From Chrysosporum bergii ANA360D (GTDB lineage: Bacteria; Cyanobacteriota; Cyanobacteriia; Cyanobacteriales; Nostocaceae): 64,000 nt of DNA. Under the pieces are notes generated by a model. The model saw only the letters and a program-made list of their open reading frames with translations, searched no databases and had not been told where the DNA came from. The DNA lies in assembly GCF_029891735.1 (NCBI RefSeq), contig NZ_JANQDH010000076.1, forward strand, positions 1 to 64,000. The letters run 5' to 3'. Of this stretch, positions 1 to 8,878 are shown in pieces (position 1 is the first letter of the stretch; each line of letters starts with the position of its first letter). Position numbers and translations under genes: made by a program.

Positions 1-225
1 AAGGTTTGACCCTCCCTATAAAACGCTGTAACTGTTATACAGTAAGGGTTCTAGCCTCTAATATTATTATCCCATATTTATATCAACTTGTTATAGTACT
101 TATGTACGTATTACACAAAATTACTTTACGTAGTATGTTGACACGGGTTAAATTTGGGTTAAAGTAGGTTTTATAGAGTTTGGGTTAAACCCATAAATTT
201 CCTAGAAGTCTTATATAGTATCAAA
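1..225. other. Intergenic sequence with short GGGTTAAA repeats
   Basis: AT-rich sequence with no convincing gene. The octamer GGGTTAAA occurs at about 145 and 155, and a palindromic version (GGGTTAAACCC) at about 182. These may be promoter-type direct repeats or chance; I cannot assign a function. Confidence 0.3.
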
Positions 226-296
226 GCGGGTAACGCGATTCGAACGCGCGACATTCACCTTGGCAAGGTGACGCTCTACCACTGAGCTATACCCGC
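226..296 (-). tRNA. tRNA-Gly (anticodon GCC)
   Basis: The minus strand folds as a 71-nt cloverleaf. The acceptor stem is GCGGGTA/TACCCGC, the D-loop is AGTGGTA, the anticodon arm is TCACC-TTGCCAA-GGTGA with anticodon GCC, and the T-loop is TTCGAAT closed by a GCGCG/CGCGT stem. The CCA end is not encoded, as is common in cyanobacteria. It decodes GGC/GGU glycine codons. It stands alone between an AT-rich spacer and ribH. Confidence 0.95.
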
Positions 297-396
297 AACT
301 TTCATCTAAAATCTAGAATCTCAGATATATTTTAATTTGTCAACCCCTAATTTAAATTTAGTGCTGAGTGCTTGGACTCAGCACAATGCAAGGGTT

Positions 397-975
397 TCAG
401 CCTATTTCTTCTGACTCTGCGGACAAGTTGCTCAAATTTTTACCAGAAAAAGATGCTGGCAAAGACTGCCCATTGTGGGGGTATGACTCGGTGAGATTAG
501 AGCGCAATTGCCGCATCAGGGTAGCCATTTCTAGAGCGTTCATGGCGTAGTCCCAGCCATGATTAGCTTTAATCCCGGCTCGTTCTAAGGCTTGCTGCAT
601 AGTATCCACTGTTAAAATGCCAAAAATCACCGGCACACCAGTTTGAAAGCTAGCAGCAGCAATGCCCTTAGCAACTTCAGAAGATACATAATCAAAATGA
701 GGTGTTTGTCCCCTGATCACAGCACCCAAACAAATTACAGCATCATAACGATGGGAAAGTGCTAGTTGTCTGGCTACCACAGGTACTTCAAAACTCCCAG
801 GAACCCAAACATAGTCAACCTGACTCCCGTAGGGATCTGGGTCTACACCGTGGCGTTTCAAGCAATCTTGACAACCCTCCAGCAACTTCCCGGTAACGAG
901 GTCGTTGAATCGACCAATAACCACTGCTAACCGCAACGGTTCCGTTTGAACAAAAGTTCCTTCAAAAACTGCCAT
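397..975 (-). CDS. ribH: 6,7-dimethyl-8-ribityllumazine synthase
   Basis: Penultimate enzyme of riboflavin synthesis: it condenses 5-amino-6-ribitylamino-uracil with dihydroxybutanone phosphate, normally as a cytosolic 60-mer or pentamer. The 192-residue product shows the family signatures GRFND near the N-terminus, the [14 protein letters not shown] active-site segment including the catalytic His, and [17 protein letters not shown] chose the ATG at 973-975 (MAVFEGTF) because an upstream in-frame ATG at 1047 would add 24 residues without family resemblance. The C-terminus extends about 25 polar residues beyond the core fold. It lies downstream of psbZ on the same strand, separated by a hairpin. 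Confidence 0.93.
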   Translation of the reverse strand: MAVFEGTFVQTEPLRLAVVIGRFNDLVTGKLLEGCQDCLKRHGVDPDPYGSQVDYVWVPGSFEVPVVARQLALSHRYDAVICLGAVIRGQTPHFDYVSSEVAKGIAAASFQTGVPVIFGILTVDTMQQALERAGIKANHGWDYAMNALEMATLMRQLRSNLTESYPHNGQSLPASFSGKNLSNLSAESEEIG

Positions 976-1060
976 GACTGCCTCTTCATCAACTATACAG
1001 TAGCCAATATACATTTCGTTTTTAAACGCCGAAGAGCAGGAGAGCACATTTAAGTTAATA

Positions 1061-1087
1061 GAACAAGAAAACCGGAAAATCTTGTTC
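1061..1087 (-). terminator. Hairpin downstream of psbZ
   Basis: An 8-bp perfect inverted repeat (GAACAAGA/TCTTGTTC) with an 11-nt loop lies between psbZ and ribH. The T-rich stretch expected of a classical intrinsic terminator is weak, so it may be a terminator or an mRNA-processing hairpin. Confidence 0.4.
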
Positions 1088-1143
1088 TTGGCTCTTCTGC
1101 TCCTGTAGTTCCTATGCTGTTTTCAAGGGATACCAGCGATCGC

Positions 1144-1332
1144 TTAAACTACAAAAAAGTTCAATATACCCACTAGAAGCACTAAAGCAATCCAAACTCC
1201 AGAACCAAGCCACAGCAATTTTTTCGATTCCACCCAATTTTGCGGTGTAGCATAGGCAACAGGAACGCCGATCACCAATACAAAAGATGCCACAACTAAA
1301 GATATCAAAGCGAATTGAAATATTATGGTCAT
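1144..1332 (-). CDS. psbZ: Photosystem II protein PsbZ (Ycf9)
   Basis: Small thylakoid membrane subunit of photosystem II, near the CP43 side, that helps stabilise PSII supercomplexes. The product has 62 residues, the usual family length, with two hydrophobic segments (about residues 4-27 and 40-60) joined by the polar loop [11 protein letters not shown], which is typical of PsbZ. The ATG at 1330-1332 follows an AAGGAAAA-type ribosome-binding sequence. It is probably monocistronic, since a hairpin follows and ribH lies 168 bp away. Confidence 0.95.
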   Translation of the reverse strand: MTIIFQFALISLVVASFVLVIGVPVAYATPQNWVESKKLLWLGSGVWIALVLLVGILNFFVV

Positions 1333-1853
1333 TTTCCTTCTCTCAAACTAGCACAAATAATTCTCAATTTGACACCTCCCCTGGTTGAAACACAGGGGAT
1401 TTTAAACTGATGTTGCTACGCGGTCATCAGACAAGCTACGCAACGTTCACCATATGATTTAATAAATCATATTCTCCTGGGAGTGTCAAAGCTCCCCTAC
1501 TCACCTTGACTAAGATTATACTTAGCTGTGTGACTAATTGAGTTGGCATCTTATGGGTTTTTCACCAATTTGTGGATGCTTTTTTTATTTTAACTGAACA
1601 CAAATGCTTCGTAAATACTCATCGCTTTTTGTTAGGGATACGACAGGATAAATCCTGTTGAGCCGCGTTTCATCTCATGGGCTTTAGCCTAGGGGTTCTC
1701 ACGCTCCCACTATGTTTTGATAGAATATCCTAAAGGGCGAAACTTAAATTTCTTACTTACTTGTTAAGCTAGCGGAAATTGCCTCACCAGAGTAACTCAA
1801 TTTTAGTTGGTAGTGAGGGTTTGAGTCTTGCTCAGTCACGCTTGTTAATAACT
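1333..1853. other. 520-bp gap between psbZ and the DHH fusion gene
   Basis: Holds the divergent upstream regions of psbZ (minus) and the DHH-CBS-nucleotidyltransferase gene (plus), plus the IS605-like fragment listed separately. No open reading frame in it looks like a real gene. Confidence 0.5.
1365..1560 (-). mobile_element. Possible IS200/IS605 right-end remnant
   Basis: A GACACCTCCCCT motif followed by a CCCCTG...CAGGGG hairpin resembles the right end of IS605-type elements, and a second GGAGTGTCAAAGCTCCCC motif lies 100 bp away. On the minus strand the last codons before a stop at about 1363 read SPVFQPGEVSN, resembling the C-terminal tail of some cyanobacterial TnpB proteins, but stops interrupt the frame just upstream. 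An imperfect palindrome (ATATGATTTAATAAATCATAT) lies at about 1452. It would be a decayed fragment only. Confidence 0.35.
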
Positions 1854-4553
1854 ATGGACTTAATTCTTTGTCACACAACCGCCGATTTTGATACACTAGC
1901 GGCTGCGGTGGGGCTTACCTGCCTGTTACCAGGCAGTAAGATTGTACTAAGCGGAGGCGCACATCCACCCGTCAGAGACTTTTTAGCACTGCACCGGAAT
2001 GAGTATTCCCTGATTGAAAGACGCGCGGTTAATCCTGACAATATTCGTTCTATAAGAGTTGTAGACACACAACAGCGCCATCGTCTGGGTAAGGCTGCTG
2101 AATGGTTAGAATTACCCCATGTTAAAGAAATAATAGTTTATGACCATCATTTAAGTCAACATATAAACATCCCGGCCACAGAATCTCACATTGAACCCGT
2201 GGGGGCCTGTACAACTTTAATAGTCGAACAATTGCAGCAACAGCAAATTTCCCTGACTTTATCTCAAGCCACAGTCATGGCTTTAGGGATTCACGTGGAT
2301 ACAGGTTCATTAACATTTGACAATGCCACCCCTAGAGATGCCCTCGCCTTAGCTTGGTTAATGCAGCAAGGAGTCAGTTCATCAGTAATTTCCACCTATC
2401 TTGACCGGGGTTTATCCCCTCAACTACAGCAGCTATTAACCACAGCACTGGAAAAATTAGAATATTTTTGCTTACGCGGATATACTCTTGGCTGGGTAAC
2501 ACTGCAAACAGATGATTTTGTGCCGGGGTTATCAGGTTTAGCTTCGCAACTGATAGAATTAACGGAAATAGATGCCTTACTACTGGCAAACCAATACACT
2601 AATAAACCAGGTGACTTGCGTTCAACAATCATCGGACGCAGCCAAATTCCCGGTGTCAATCTCCATCTTTTATTCCAAATCTTTGGCGGTGGTGGACACT
2701 CTCAAGCTGCATCATTAAGTTTACGCCAAGTAGACACACAGCAAATATTACAACAACTTCTAGACAGCATCAAAGCCTCAATTCCTCATCCGCCCACCGC
2801 GAGGGACTTAATGTCCTCCCCTGTCCGCACCATTCGCCCCGACACCACAATTTCCCAGGCACAAAGCATATTATTACGCTATGGACACTCTGGTTTATCT
2901 GTAGTTGAAAGTCAGGGAGAATTAGTGGGAATTATTTCCCGACGGGATATTGATATTGCCCTACACCACGGATTTAGTCATGCACCTGTCAAAGGCTACA
3001 TGACCACTAAAGTTAAAACAATTACACCAGATACCATCCTGCCGGAAATTGAAGCCCTGATGGTAACTTATGATATAGGACGCTTACCAGTATTGGAGAA
3101 AAATCATTTAGTAGGAATTGTCACCCGTACTGATGTATTGCGGGAATTACATCAAGCCCACCCAGAAAATAAATACACAATACAAAATACACAACACCAA
3201 ATCAACTTTAATACTGAGTTACAAAGTCGCCTAGCCCCCCAACTATGGCAACTACTCACCGTAGCATCCCAAGCAGCCCAAAAACGAGGTTGGCATCTTT
3301 ATCTGGTAGGCGGTGCTGTGCGAGATTTGCTGTTAGCTGAATCAGCCGCAGGAACATTAATGATTACAGATATAGACCTTGTAGTTGACGGCTTTCACCA
3401 AGCAGCAGATGTTGGTGCGGGAGTAGAACTAGCAAAAGCACTCCAGGAAATTTATTCAGGGGCGCGGTTAGAAATTCATGGTGCTTTTCAAACTGCTGCT
3501 TTACTATGGCACAAAGACCCTGAATTAAACTCATTATGGATGGATATTGCCACCGCTAGAACAGAATTTTATCCTTACCCAGCTGCAAATCCTGAAGTTG
3601 AAGCTAGTTCCATTCGTCAAGACCTATATCGCCGGGACTTTACCATCAACGCCCTAGCCATCCGCCTCACGTCTCCCCGTCCAGGAGAATTACTCGATTT
3701 CTTCGGCGGTTTACTAGATATACAAGCCAAGCAAATTCGGGTTTTACACCCCAATAGCTTTATTGAAGACCCTACCCGCATTTATCGGGGTGTACGGTTC
3801 GCTGTACGCTTTGGATTTGAGATTGAATCACAAACAAAAGAATTTATCCACTATGCCATTAACAGTGGCGTTTACCATCGCACCACCGAAACAAACATCA
3901 AAACCCCAGCCCTACAAACTCGACTCAAAGCAGAATTAAAATACATCCTCCAAGCCCCTTATTGGCAATCAGCCTTAGAACTACTCAATCAATTAGGGGC
4001 GTTGCAGTGTATTCATCCCCAACTCAACCTAGATAAATCACTTTTACGACAGTTGCGACTGTTAGAAGGTTGTTTACGAAGATTTGACCACCAACAAGCC
4101 CTGACACAATGGGAAATGCGCCTAGAAGCCTTAATTGCCCACTTAGAACCACAATATCGCGGGAAAGTAGCCCAGAATCTCCATCTACAAGAAAATGCTA
4201 TTAAACGCCTGCAAAACTTAGATCAAGCCCAAACTAAGGTGATGGAATTATTACCAACTTGTCAGCATCCCAGTCAAGTAGTGCAATCACTACAACAGTA
4301 TGACTTACCCATGCTGATTTTAATTGCTTTGCCGAGTCCGCGATCGCTAAGACAGCAGATATGGCATTATTTAAGAGTTTTAGCCAATGTACAGCCCATA
4401 CTCAATGGTCATGATTTAAAGCAATTAGGCTACAAACCAAGCCCACAATATCGGCAAATCTTAGATCATTTACTCGCTGCCACCTTAGATGGAATAATTA
4501 AGGATAGAACTGGGGCTGAAGAGTTTTTAATCAAGCACTACCCTAATCACTGA
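1854..4553 (+). CDS. DHH phosphoesterase-CBS-CBS-tRNA nucleotidyltransferase fusion
   Basis: An 899-residue fusion. Residues 1-310 form a DHH/DHHA1 phosphoesterase with motifs DFDTLAAAVG, VYDHH, GIHVDTGS and the DHHA1 glycine motif GGGGHSQAAS. Residues about 315-435 are two CBS domains (DLMSSPV..., YMTTKVKTI...), usual adenylate-nucleotide sensors. From about 478 a class II poly(A)/CCA nucleotidyltransferase head begins (LYLVGGAVRDLLL, then the catalytic carboxylates in TDIDLVVDG), followed by the RRDFTINALA and DPTRIYRGVRFAVRFGF motifs. Related fusions act as A-adding enzymes of tRNA 3'-end maturation in bacteria with split CC- and A-adding activities; I infer the same here. I chose ATG 1854 over 1779 because the DHH fold starts at once. 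Confidence 0.9.
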   Translation: MDLILCHTTADFDTLAAAVGLTCLLPGSKIVLSGGAHPPVRDFLALHRNEYSLIERRAVNPDNIRSIRVVDTQQRHRLGKAAEWLELPHVKEIIVYDHHLSQHINIPATESHIEPVGACTTLIVEQLQQQQISLTLSQATVMALGIHVDTGSLTFDNATPRDALALAWLMQQGVSSSVISTYLDRGLSPQLQQLLTTALEKLEYFCLRGYTLGWVTLQTDDFVPGLSGLASQLIELTEIDALLLANQYTNKPGDLRSTIIGRSQIPGVNLHLLFQIFGGGGHSQAASLSLRQVDTQQILQQLLDSIKASIPHPPTARDLMSSPVRTIRPDTTISQAQSILLRYGHSGLSVVESQGELVGIISRRDIDIALHHGFSHAPVKGYMTTKVKTITPDTILPEIEALMVTYDIGRLPVLEKNHLVGIVTRTDVLRELHQAHPENKYTIQNTQHQINFNTELQSRLAPQLWQLLTVASQAAQKRGWHLYLVGGAVRDLLLAESAAGTLMITDIDLVVDGFHQAADVGAGVELAKALQEIYSGARLEIHGAFQTAALLWHKDPELNSLWMDIATARTEFYPYPAANPEVEASSIRQDLYRRDFTINALAIRLTSPRPGELLDFFGGLLDIQAKQIRVLHPNSFIEDPTRIYRGVRFAVRFGFEIESQTKEFIHYAINSGVYHRTTETNIKTPALQTRLKAELKYILQAPYWQSALELLNQLGALQCIHPQLNLDKSLLRQLRLLEGCLRRFDHQQALTQWEMRLEALIAHLEPQYRGKVAQNLHLQENAIKRLQNLDQAQTKVMELLPTCQHPSQVVQSLQQYDLPMLILIALPSPRSLRQQIWHYLRVLANVQPILNGHDLKQLGYKPSPQYRQILDHLLAATLDGIIKDRTGAEEFLIKHYPNH

Positions 4554-4556
4554 TCT

Positions 4557-5279
4557 CTAAACTGTATCAGGGTCAATATCTAACTCTCGCAGTTTGGCCG
4601 CCAAACGCTCGGCTTTTTGTGCCGCAAGTTCGGCTTTTTGTACCGCAAGTTCGGCTTTTTGTGCCGCAAGTTCGGCTGTCTCTTCCGGTGTCGGCACTAA
4701 TTCCCCATCATGGGTAAAAAATCTTACCATTTCTTCATAAACTCCCAGATATAACCCTAGCTGGTGACTCCACAAATGTCCTTGTTCATTTGCTTCTAGC
4801 GGTTGATATTCTCCATCTACTAAATGAAATCCTGCCAACTCTAATGTGTATGGGTCATACCAAAAGTAATCAGGTGTGCGGAAAGTATCTTGATAAATTT
4901 GCTTCTTTAATTCTTTGTCTGTCTTGGCTGTGGAATTAGAAATAATTTCCACAATCACATGGGGATATTTACCGTCTTCTTCCCATACCACCCAGCTTTT
5001 GCGAGTTTTGCGTTCTGTTCCCAACACCACAAAAAAGTCCGGACCGCGAAAGTCTTGTGATTTGCGTTGATGGGGGCTGTAGTAAATAGTCAGGTTTCCC
5101 GCCGCGTAAAAATCATTTCTCTCTCGCCACAGCCATTTTAAGCATTTCAGCAAGAGCATCATTTGTTCTAAATGTAGTTCAGTTTCCAAGGGGGGTTCAT
5201 CACTATATAAATCACCAGAGGGAAAGATCACATCATTACAGATGCCTGTTTGAGATTCTAATTCAACAGCAAGAGTCAT
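4557..5279 (-). CDS. Uma2-family (DUF820) PD-(D/E)XK protein with coiled-coil tail
   Basis: A 240-residue member of the Uma2/DUF820 family, abundant in cyanobacteria and predicted to have a restriction-endonuclease-like fold; the biological role is unknown. Visible core elements are RGPDFFVVLG (acidic residue on the first core strand), HVIVEIISNST (E of the PD-(D/E)XK core) and a following Lys-rich helix. Residues about 205-235 are three near-perfect heptads (AAQKAEL) forming a predicted coiled coil encoded by a 21-bp tandem DNA repeat. It is convergent with the DHH fusion gene, with only 3 bp between stops. Three Uma2 genes or fragments occur in the window. Confidence 0.85.
   Translation of the reverse strand: MTLAVELESQTGICNDVIFPSGDLYSDEPPLETELHLEQMMLLLKCLKWLWRERNDFYAAGNLTIYYSPHQRKSQDFRGPDFFVVLGTERKTRKSWVVWEEDGKYPHVIVEIISNSTAKTDKELKKQIYQDTFRTPDYFWYDPYTLELAGFHLVDGEYQPLEANEQGHLWSHQLGLYLGVYEEMVRFFTHDGELVPTPEETAELAAQKAELAVQKAELAAQKAERLAAKLRELDIDPDTV
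4608..4676 (-). repeat. 21-bp tandem repeat encoding AAQKAEL heptads
   Basis: About three copies of a 21-bp unit (core GCCGCAAGTTCGGCTTTTTGT on the plus strand) lie inside the Uma2 gene. The period is a multiple of three, so copy-number change would lengthen or shorten the coiled coil by whole heptads without a frameshift. Confidence 0.8.
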
Positions 5280-5529
5280 AGAATGAGTCCGGCATCATAC
5301 ATTTATGGTTTGATTGTAGCAGGGTAATGGTGAGGGATGGACTGGCGTTAGCTGGTGGTAATCCCAGATGCGATTGGCCACACATCAATCAGATTCACTT
5401 TATCTAACAAGATGTATAAAATATATATGTTAAAAAAATTGGGAATTTATGATCTCTAGTTTTCCAGCAGAAGTCGCAAAGCGGTCAGGCAAGTTATAAT
5501 TCTCTTGCGGAGCAACGTAACAAAAATTT

Positions 5530-5856
5530 ATGAATAAACCTCTTTTACAAGCCTTTTTTGTGGGCAGAGCTGTGGCAGAAGTAATTAATGAGCGCTTAGA
5601 GGTGGCTATTACAGACGCTTTAAGCGATTTAGGCAAATTTGACGCCGAAGTTAGAGAGCAAATGCACCAGTTCACACAAGAAGTCCTGGAACGGGCAGAG
5701 CGAGCAGCAGAAGCTGCTAATGCTGGTGAAACCGCTTCTAGGGGCGGTCACTCCAGTTCTGATTCTGTTGACTTACAAGCAACCATAGATGAACTAAGGG
5801 CAGAAATTGCCCTCTTGCGAAATGAATTACAACGTTATCGCAGCAGTTCTGTATAA
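5530..5856 (+). CDS. Small cyanobacterial protein, DUF6825-like
   Basis: A 108-residue soluble, acidic protein. It starts MNKPLLQAFFVGRAVAEVI, has a helical middle rich in E, A and R (about residues 20-65), a polar Gly/Ser linker (about 65-80) and a short C-terminal predicted coiled coil (about 80-103). It resembles a conserved cyanobacterial family of unknown function that I believe is DUF6825. It is followed after 82 bp by the ABC1-type kinase on the same strand, so co-transcription is plausible. The ATG at 5530 is preceded by a GGAG at about 5510, somewhat far. No function is assigned. Confidence 0.75.
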   Translation: MNKPLLQAFFVGRAVAEVINERLEVAITDALSDLGKFDAEVREQMHQFTQEVLERAERAAEAANAGETASRGGHSSSDSVDLQATIDELRAEIALLRNELQRYRSSSV

Positions 5857-5938
5857 AGTTGTTTGTTTAGTCAGTACACATGACGCTGTGTTTTTTCATC
5901 CAACTGATTTGGTTAAAAACCAACGGTACAAAAAAAAT

Positions 5939-7624
5939 ATGGAAACAGGTTATTCAGATCAAGCATACCGTTGGAATCGGGAAAACTACTCTAGCAGACG
6001 GCGGTTTGTGGACATTTGGTCATTTGTCTTGACCTTAATGTTCAAGCTTTGGCGTTACAACAAATCTTGGAGTTACCCTGGTGGTGTCACTGAGACCAAA
6101 CAAGTTGAACGACGCAAAGCCCAAGCCGTCTGGATTCGTAACACACTACTGGACTTGGGACCAACTTTTATTAAAATCGGGCAGTTGTTTTCTACCCGTG
6201 CTGACATATTCCCCGGCGAATATGTGGAAGAGTTGGCCAAGTTACAGGATAAAGTGCCTGCCTTTAGTTATGAGCAAGTAGAAACGATAATTGAGCAAGA
6301 GCTAGGCAAGAAAATTCCCGAATTATTCCAGAGTTTTGAACCTATACCCCTGGCGGCTGCTAGTTTGGGACAAGTACACAAAGCAGTACTACACACTGGC
6401 GAAGCAGTTGTAGTCAAAGTACAGCGTCCTGGACTCAAGAAGCTCTTTGAAATCGATTTACAGATTCTCAAAGGCATTACCCGTTACTTTCAAAACCATC
6501 CTAAATGGGGACGGGGGCGAGATTGGCTGGGGATTTATGAAGAGTGTTGCCGTATTCTCTGGGAAGAAATTGATTATCTCAATGAAGGTCGTAACGCTGA
6601 TACATTCCGCCGTAACTTTCGCGGCTATGAATGGGTAAAAGTCCCTAGGGTTTATTGGCGTTACGCTTCACCTAAAGTATTAACTTTAGAATATCTCCCC
6701 GGAATTAAAATTAGTCAATACGAAGCTTTAGAAGCCGCTGGTTTAGACCGCAAAGTCCTGGCACGTCAAGGCGCTCAGGCTTACTTGTTGCAGTTGCTAA
6801 ATAACGGCTTTTTCCATGCTGACCCCCATCCAGGCAATATTGCTGTTGGACCTACTGGGGATTTAATCTTCTACGACTTCGGTATGATGGGGCGAATTAA
6901 ATCCGATGTGCGTGAAGGGCTAATGGAAACACTCTTTGGCATTGCTCAAAAAGATGGCGATCGCGTTGTCCAATCTCTGATCAATCTAGGCGCTATCGCA
7001 CCTACAGAAGATATGGGACCTGTGCGCCGTTCTATCCAGTATATGCTGGACAATTTCATGGATCAGCCTTTTGAAAATCAATCTGTGGCCGCTATCAGTG
7101 ACGATCTGTATGAATTAGCTTATAATCAGCCATTTAGATTTCCCGCCACCTTCACTTTTGTGATGCGGGCTTTTTCCACCCTGGAGGGGGTGGGCAAAGG
7201 CTTAGATCCGGAATTTAACTTTATGGAAGTTGCCCAACCATATGCAATGGAACTAATAACAAATATGAATGGTGCTGATAACAATAGCTTTATCAATGAG
7301 TTAAGTCGCCAGGCAGTCCAAGTTACTACAACTGCTTTTGGGCTGCCCCGGAGACTAGAGGATACACTAGAAAAATTAGAACGTGGAGATGTGCGGGTGC
7401 GTGTCCGTTCCATAGAAGCCGAACGCCTACTACGTAGGCAAAGTAATATCCAACTGGGCACAAGTTACGCTTTAATAATTAGTGGATTTACTCTTTCTGC
7501 CACAATTTTATTGGTTAATCGTTATGTATGGTTGGCCGTGCTAGCTGGTTTAATTGCCGCCGCAGTTTCCTTTATGCTAATTCGCTTGCTATCACGCCTC
7601 GACCGTTATGACCGAACCTATTAA
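5939..7624 (+). CDS. AarF/ABC1/UbiB-family atypical kinase
   Basis: A 561-residue member of the ABC1 (UbiB/ADCK) family, linked in plastids and cyanobacteria to prenyl-quinone and other isoprenoid-lipid metabolism. Family hallmarks are the KxGQ motif (FIKIGQLFSTRADIFP), the Ala-rich loop AAASLGQVHKA, the lysine in VVKVQRPG, the catalytic FHADPHPGN and the metal-binding YDFGMMG. Two hydrophobic segments at the C-terminus (about 500-545) suggest membrane anchoring. I chose the ATG at 5939 (METGYSDQ); an upstream in-frame start at 5807 would overlap the previous gene. The PP2C gene starts inside its 3' end, suggesting translational coupling. Confidence 0.92.
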   Translation: METGYSDQAYRWNRENYSSRRRFVDIWSFVLTLMFKLWRYNKSWSYPGGVTETKQVERRKAQAVWIRNTLLDLGPTFIKIGQLFSTRADIFPGEYVEELAKLQDKVPAFSYEQVETIIEQELGKKIPELFQSFEPIPLAAASLGQVHKAVLHTGEAVVVKVQRPGLKKLFEIDLQILKGITRYFQNHPKWGRGRDWLGIYEECCRILWEEIDYLNEGRNADTFRRNFRGYEWVKVPRVYWRYASPKVLTLEYLPGIKISQYEALEAAGLDRKVLARQGAQAYLLQLLNNGFFHADPHPGNIAVGPTGDLIFYDFGMMGRIKSDVREGLMETLFGIAQKDGDRVVQSLINLGAIAPTEDMGPVRRSIQYMLDNFMDQPFENQSVAAISDDLYELAYNQPFRFPATFTFVMRAFSTLEGVGKGLDPEFNFMEVAQPYAMELITNMNGADNNSFINELSRQAVQVTTTAFGLPRRLEDTLEKLERGDVRVRVRSIEAERLLRRQSNIQLGTSYALIISGFTLSATILLVNRYVWLAVLAGLIAAAVSFMLIRLLSRLDRYDRTY

Positions 7625-8384
7625 TGAATCGTTGTCAAAAATTATGAAACTTAACTTTACGGGTTCCACTGATCCGGGGCTTGTTCGTTCTAGTAACCAG
7701 GATGCTTATCATATCGATCCCAATGGGCGATTTTTTATTGTTGCTGATGGTATGGGTGGTCATGCAGGAGGCGAACAAGCAAGTCGCATCGCCACGGAGG
7801 AAATTAAAGAGTTTTTGCTCTCCCACTGGGATGCACCAGACCCCACTCCTACATTACTAGAAAACGCCCTCAAAAAAGCCAATCAAGCTATCATAGAAGA
7901 CCAGCAACAGCACCCAGAACGATCTGATATGGGTACTACTGTGGTGGCTGTGATTTTTCGCTCTCCAGATTCTCCTTGGTGCGCTCATGTTGGTGACTCT
8001 AGGTTATATCGGTTTCGGGAATCTCAATTACAACAGGTCACAGAAGATCATACCTGGGTGGCTAGAGCAATCAAACTGGGTGAAATTACTGAAGAAGAAG
8101 CCCGAAATCACCCATACCGTCATGTACTGTCCCGTTGTTTGGGAAGGAAAGAGTTACATCAAGTTGAACTGCAACCTCTAGATATTAAACTAGGCGATCG
8201 CCTAATTCTATGTAGTGACGGTTTAACCGAAGAACTGAACAATCAGAATATTGCTGAACAGCTCCGCAATTCCCCAGTTTTGGAAAAAGCCTCCCTTGCC
8301 CTCATCGAAGCCGCCAAAGAAAAAGGGGGTCATGATAACATCACAATTGTGATGGTTTCACTATCAGAAAACCCTCCCCAATAG
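7608..8384 (+). CDS. PP2C-family (PPM) Ser/Thr protein phosphatase
   Basis: A 258-residue bacterial PP2C of the Stp1/PppA type, a metal-dependent phosphatase that removes phosphate from Ser/Thr in proteins. All core motifs are present: TDPGLVRSSNQD, the Asp of VADGMGGHAGGE, MGTTVV, HVGDSRLYRF, CSDGLTEEL and GGHDNITIVMV. There is no membrane segment, so it is cytosolic. The start at 7608 overlaps the kinase gene by 17 bp; a second ATG at 7644 (MKLNFTG) begins right at the domain and is an equally plausible start. A Ser/Thr kinase lies 1 kb downstream on the other strand, but no functional pairing is proven. Confidence 0.92.
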   Translation: MTEPINESLSKIMKLNFTGSTDPGLVRSSNQDAYHIDPNGRFFIVADGMGGHAGGEQASRIATEEIKEFLLSHWDAPDPTPTLLENALKKANQAIIEDQQQHPERSDMGTTVVAVIFRSPDSPWCAHVGDSRLYRFRESQLQQVTEDHTWVARAIKLGEITEEEARNHPYRHVLSRCLGRKELHQVELQPLDIKLGDRLILCSDGLTEELNNQNIAEQLRNSPVLEKASLALIEAAKEKGGHDNITIVMVSLSENPPQ

Positions 8385-8878
8385 TGAACCTGTGCAATTT
8401 TGGATTTTTACCACCCAAAAGCGGATCAGGATAATTGATGTTTAATCCGTTTCTATGAAAACATAGTGGGAATTGAAAATCCAAAATTGCTAATTTGCTA
8501 ACTTATATTTTTTGGTACATATACTTAACAATTTGTTCAGCCTGAGCATTTTTTTTATTTACAACCTGATAAAAATACTTTCAACCGACAACTTTATACA
8601 CTGGAGGCTAACACTGCACAATTTAACTAGTTATACCGGCTAAGAATGATTTTTGCCCAAACCTCATTATAGCAAACCCTGGTTATACATCAATTGGTTG
8701 AAGTGCAAAATATCAAAGCCGGAATTTTACCCATAAGGATGTGGGCAATTGGCCAAACAATTGTTATCTTTCTTAATATAAAGATGCAACTGTATCCAAC
8801 ACATTGTCCATCTTATTATACCTTTGCTAATTCCGTAATAAATCTAAATTTCCCGCGTTGTTTTTCTCGGAGTATCTT
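8385..8878 (+). promoter_or_regulatory. Long upstream region of nblA
   Basis: About 490 bp separate the PP2C gene from nblA. It contains the palindromic element at 8394-8490 and otherwise AT-rich sequence. I looked for an NtcA-type GTA-N8-TAC site and did not find a good match. A GGAG at about 8869 sits about 7 nt before the nblA ATG and is the likely ribosome-binding site. Confidence 0.4.
8394..8490. repeat. 97-bp palindromic element with 15-bp perfect inverted repeats
   Basis: The arms at 8394-8408 (GCAATTTTGGATTTT) and 8476-8490 are perfect reverse complements. Inner pairs such as CGGAT/ATCCG extend the pairing, so the whole segment can form a long hairpin. It starts 10 bp after the PP2C stop codon and could act as a transcription end, or it may be a small non-autonomous mobile repeat. 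Confidence 0.6.

Noticed and set aside
145-190. GGGTTAAA repeats as a regulatory iteron or origin
   Set aside because: Only two or three units with irregular spacing and no dnaA or dnaN neighbour; too weak for an origin claim.
8500-8878. NtcA binding site upstream of nblA
   Set aside because: I searched for GTA-N8-TAC and found no acceptable match, so no site is annotated.
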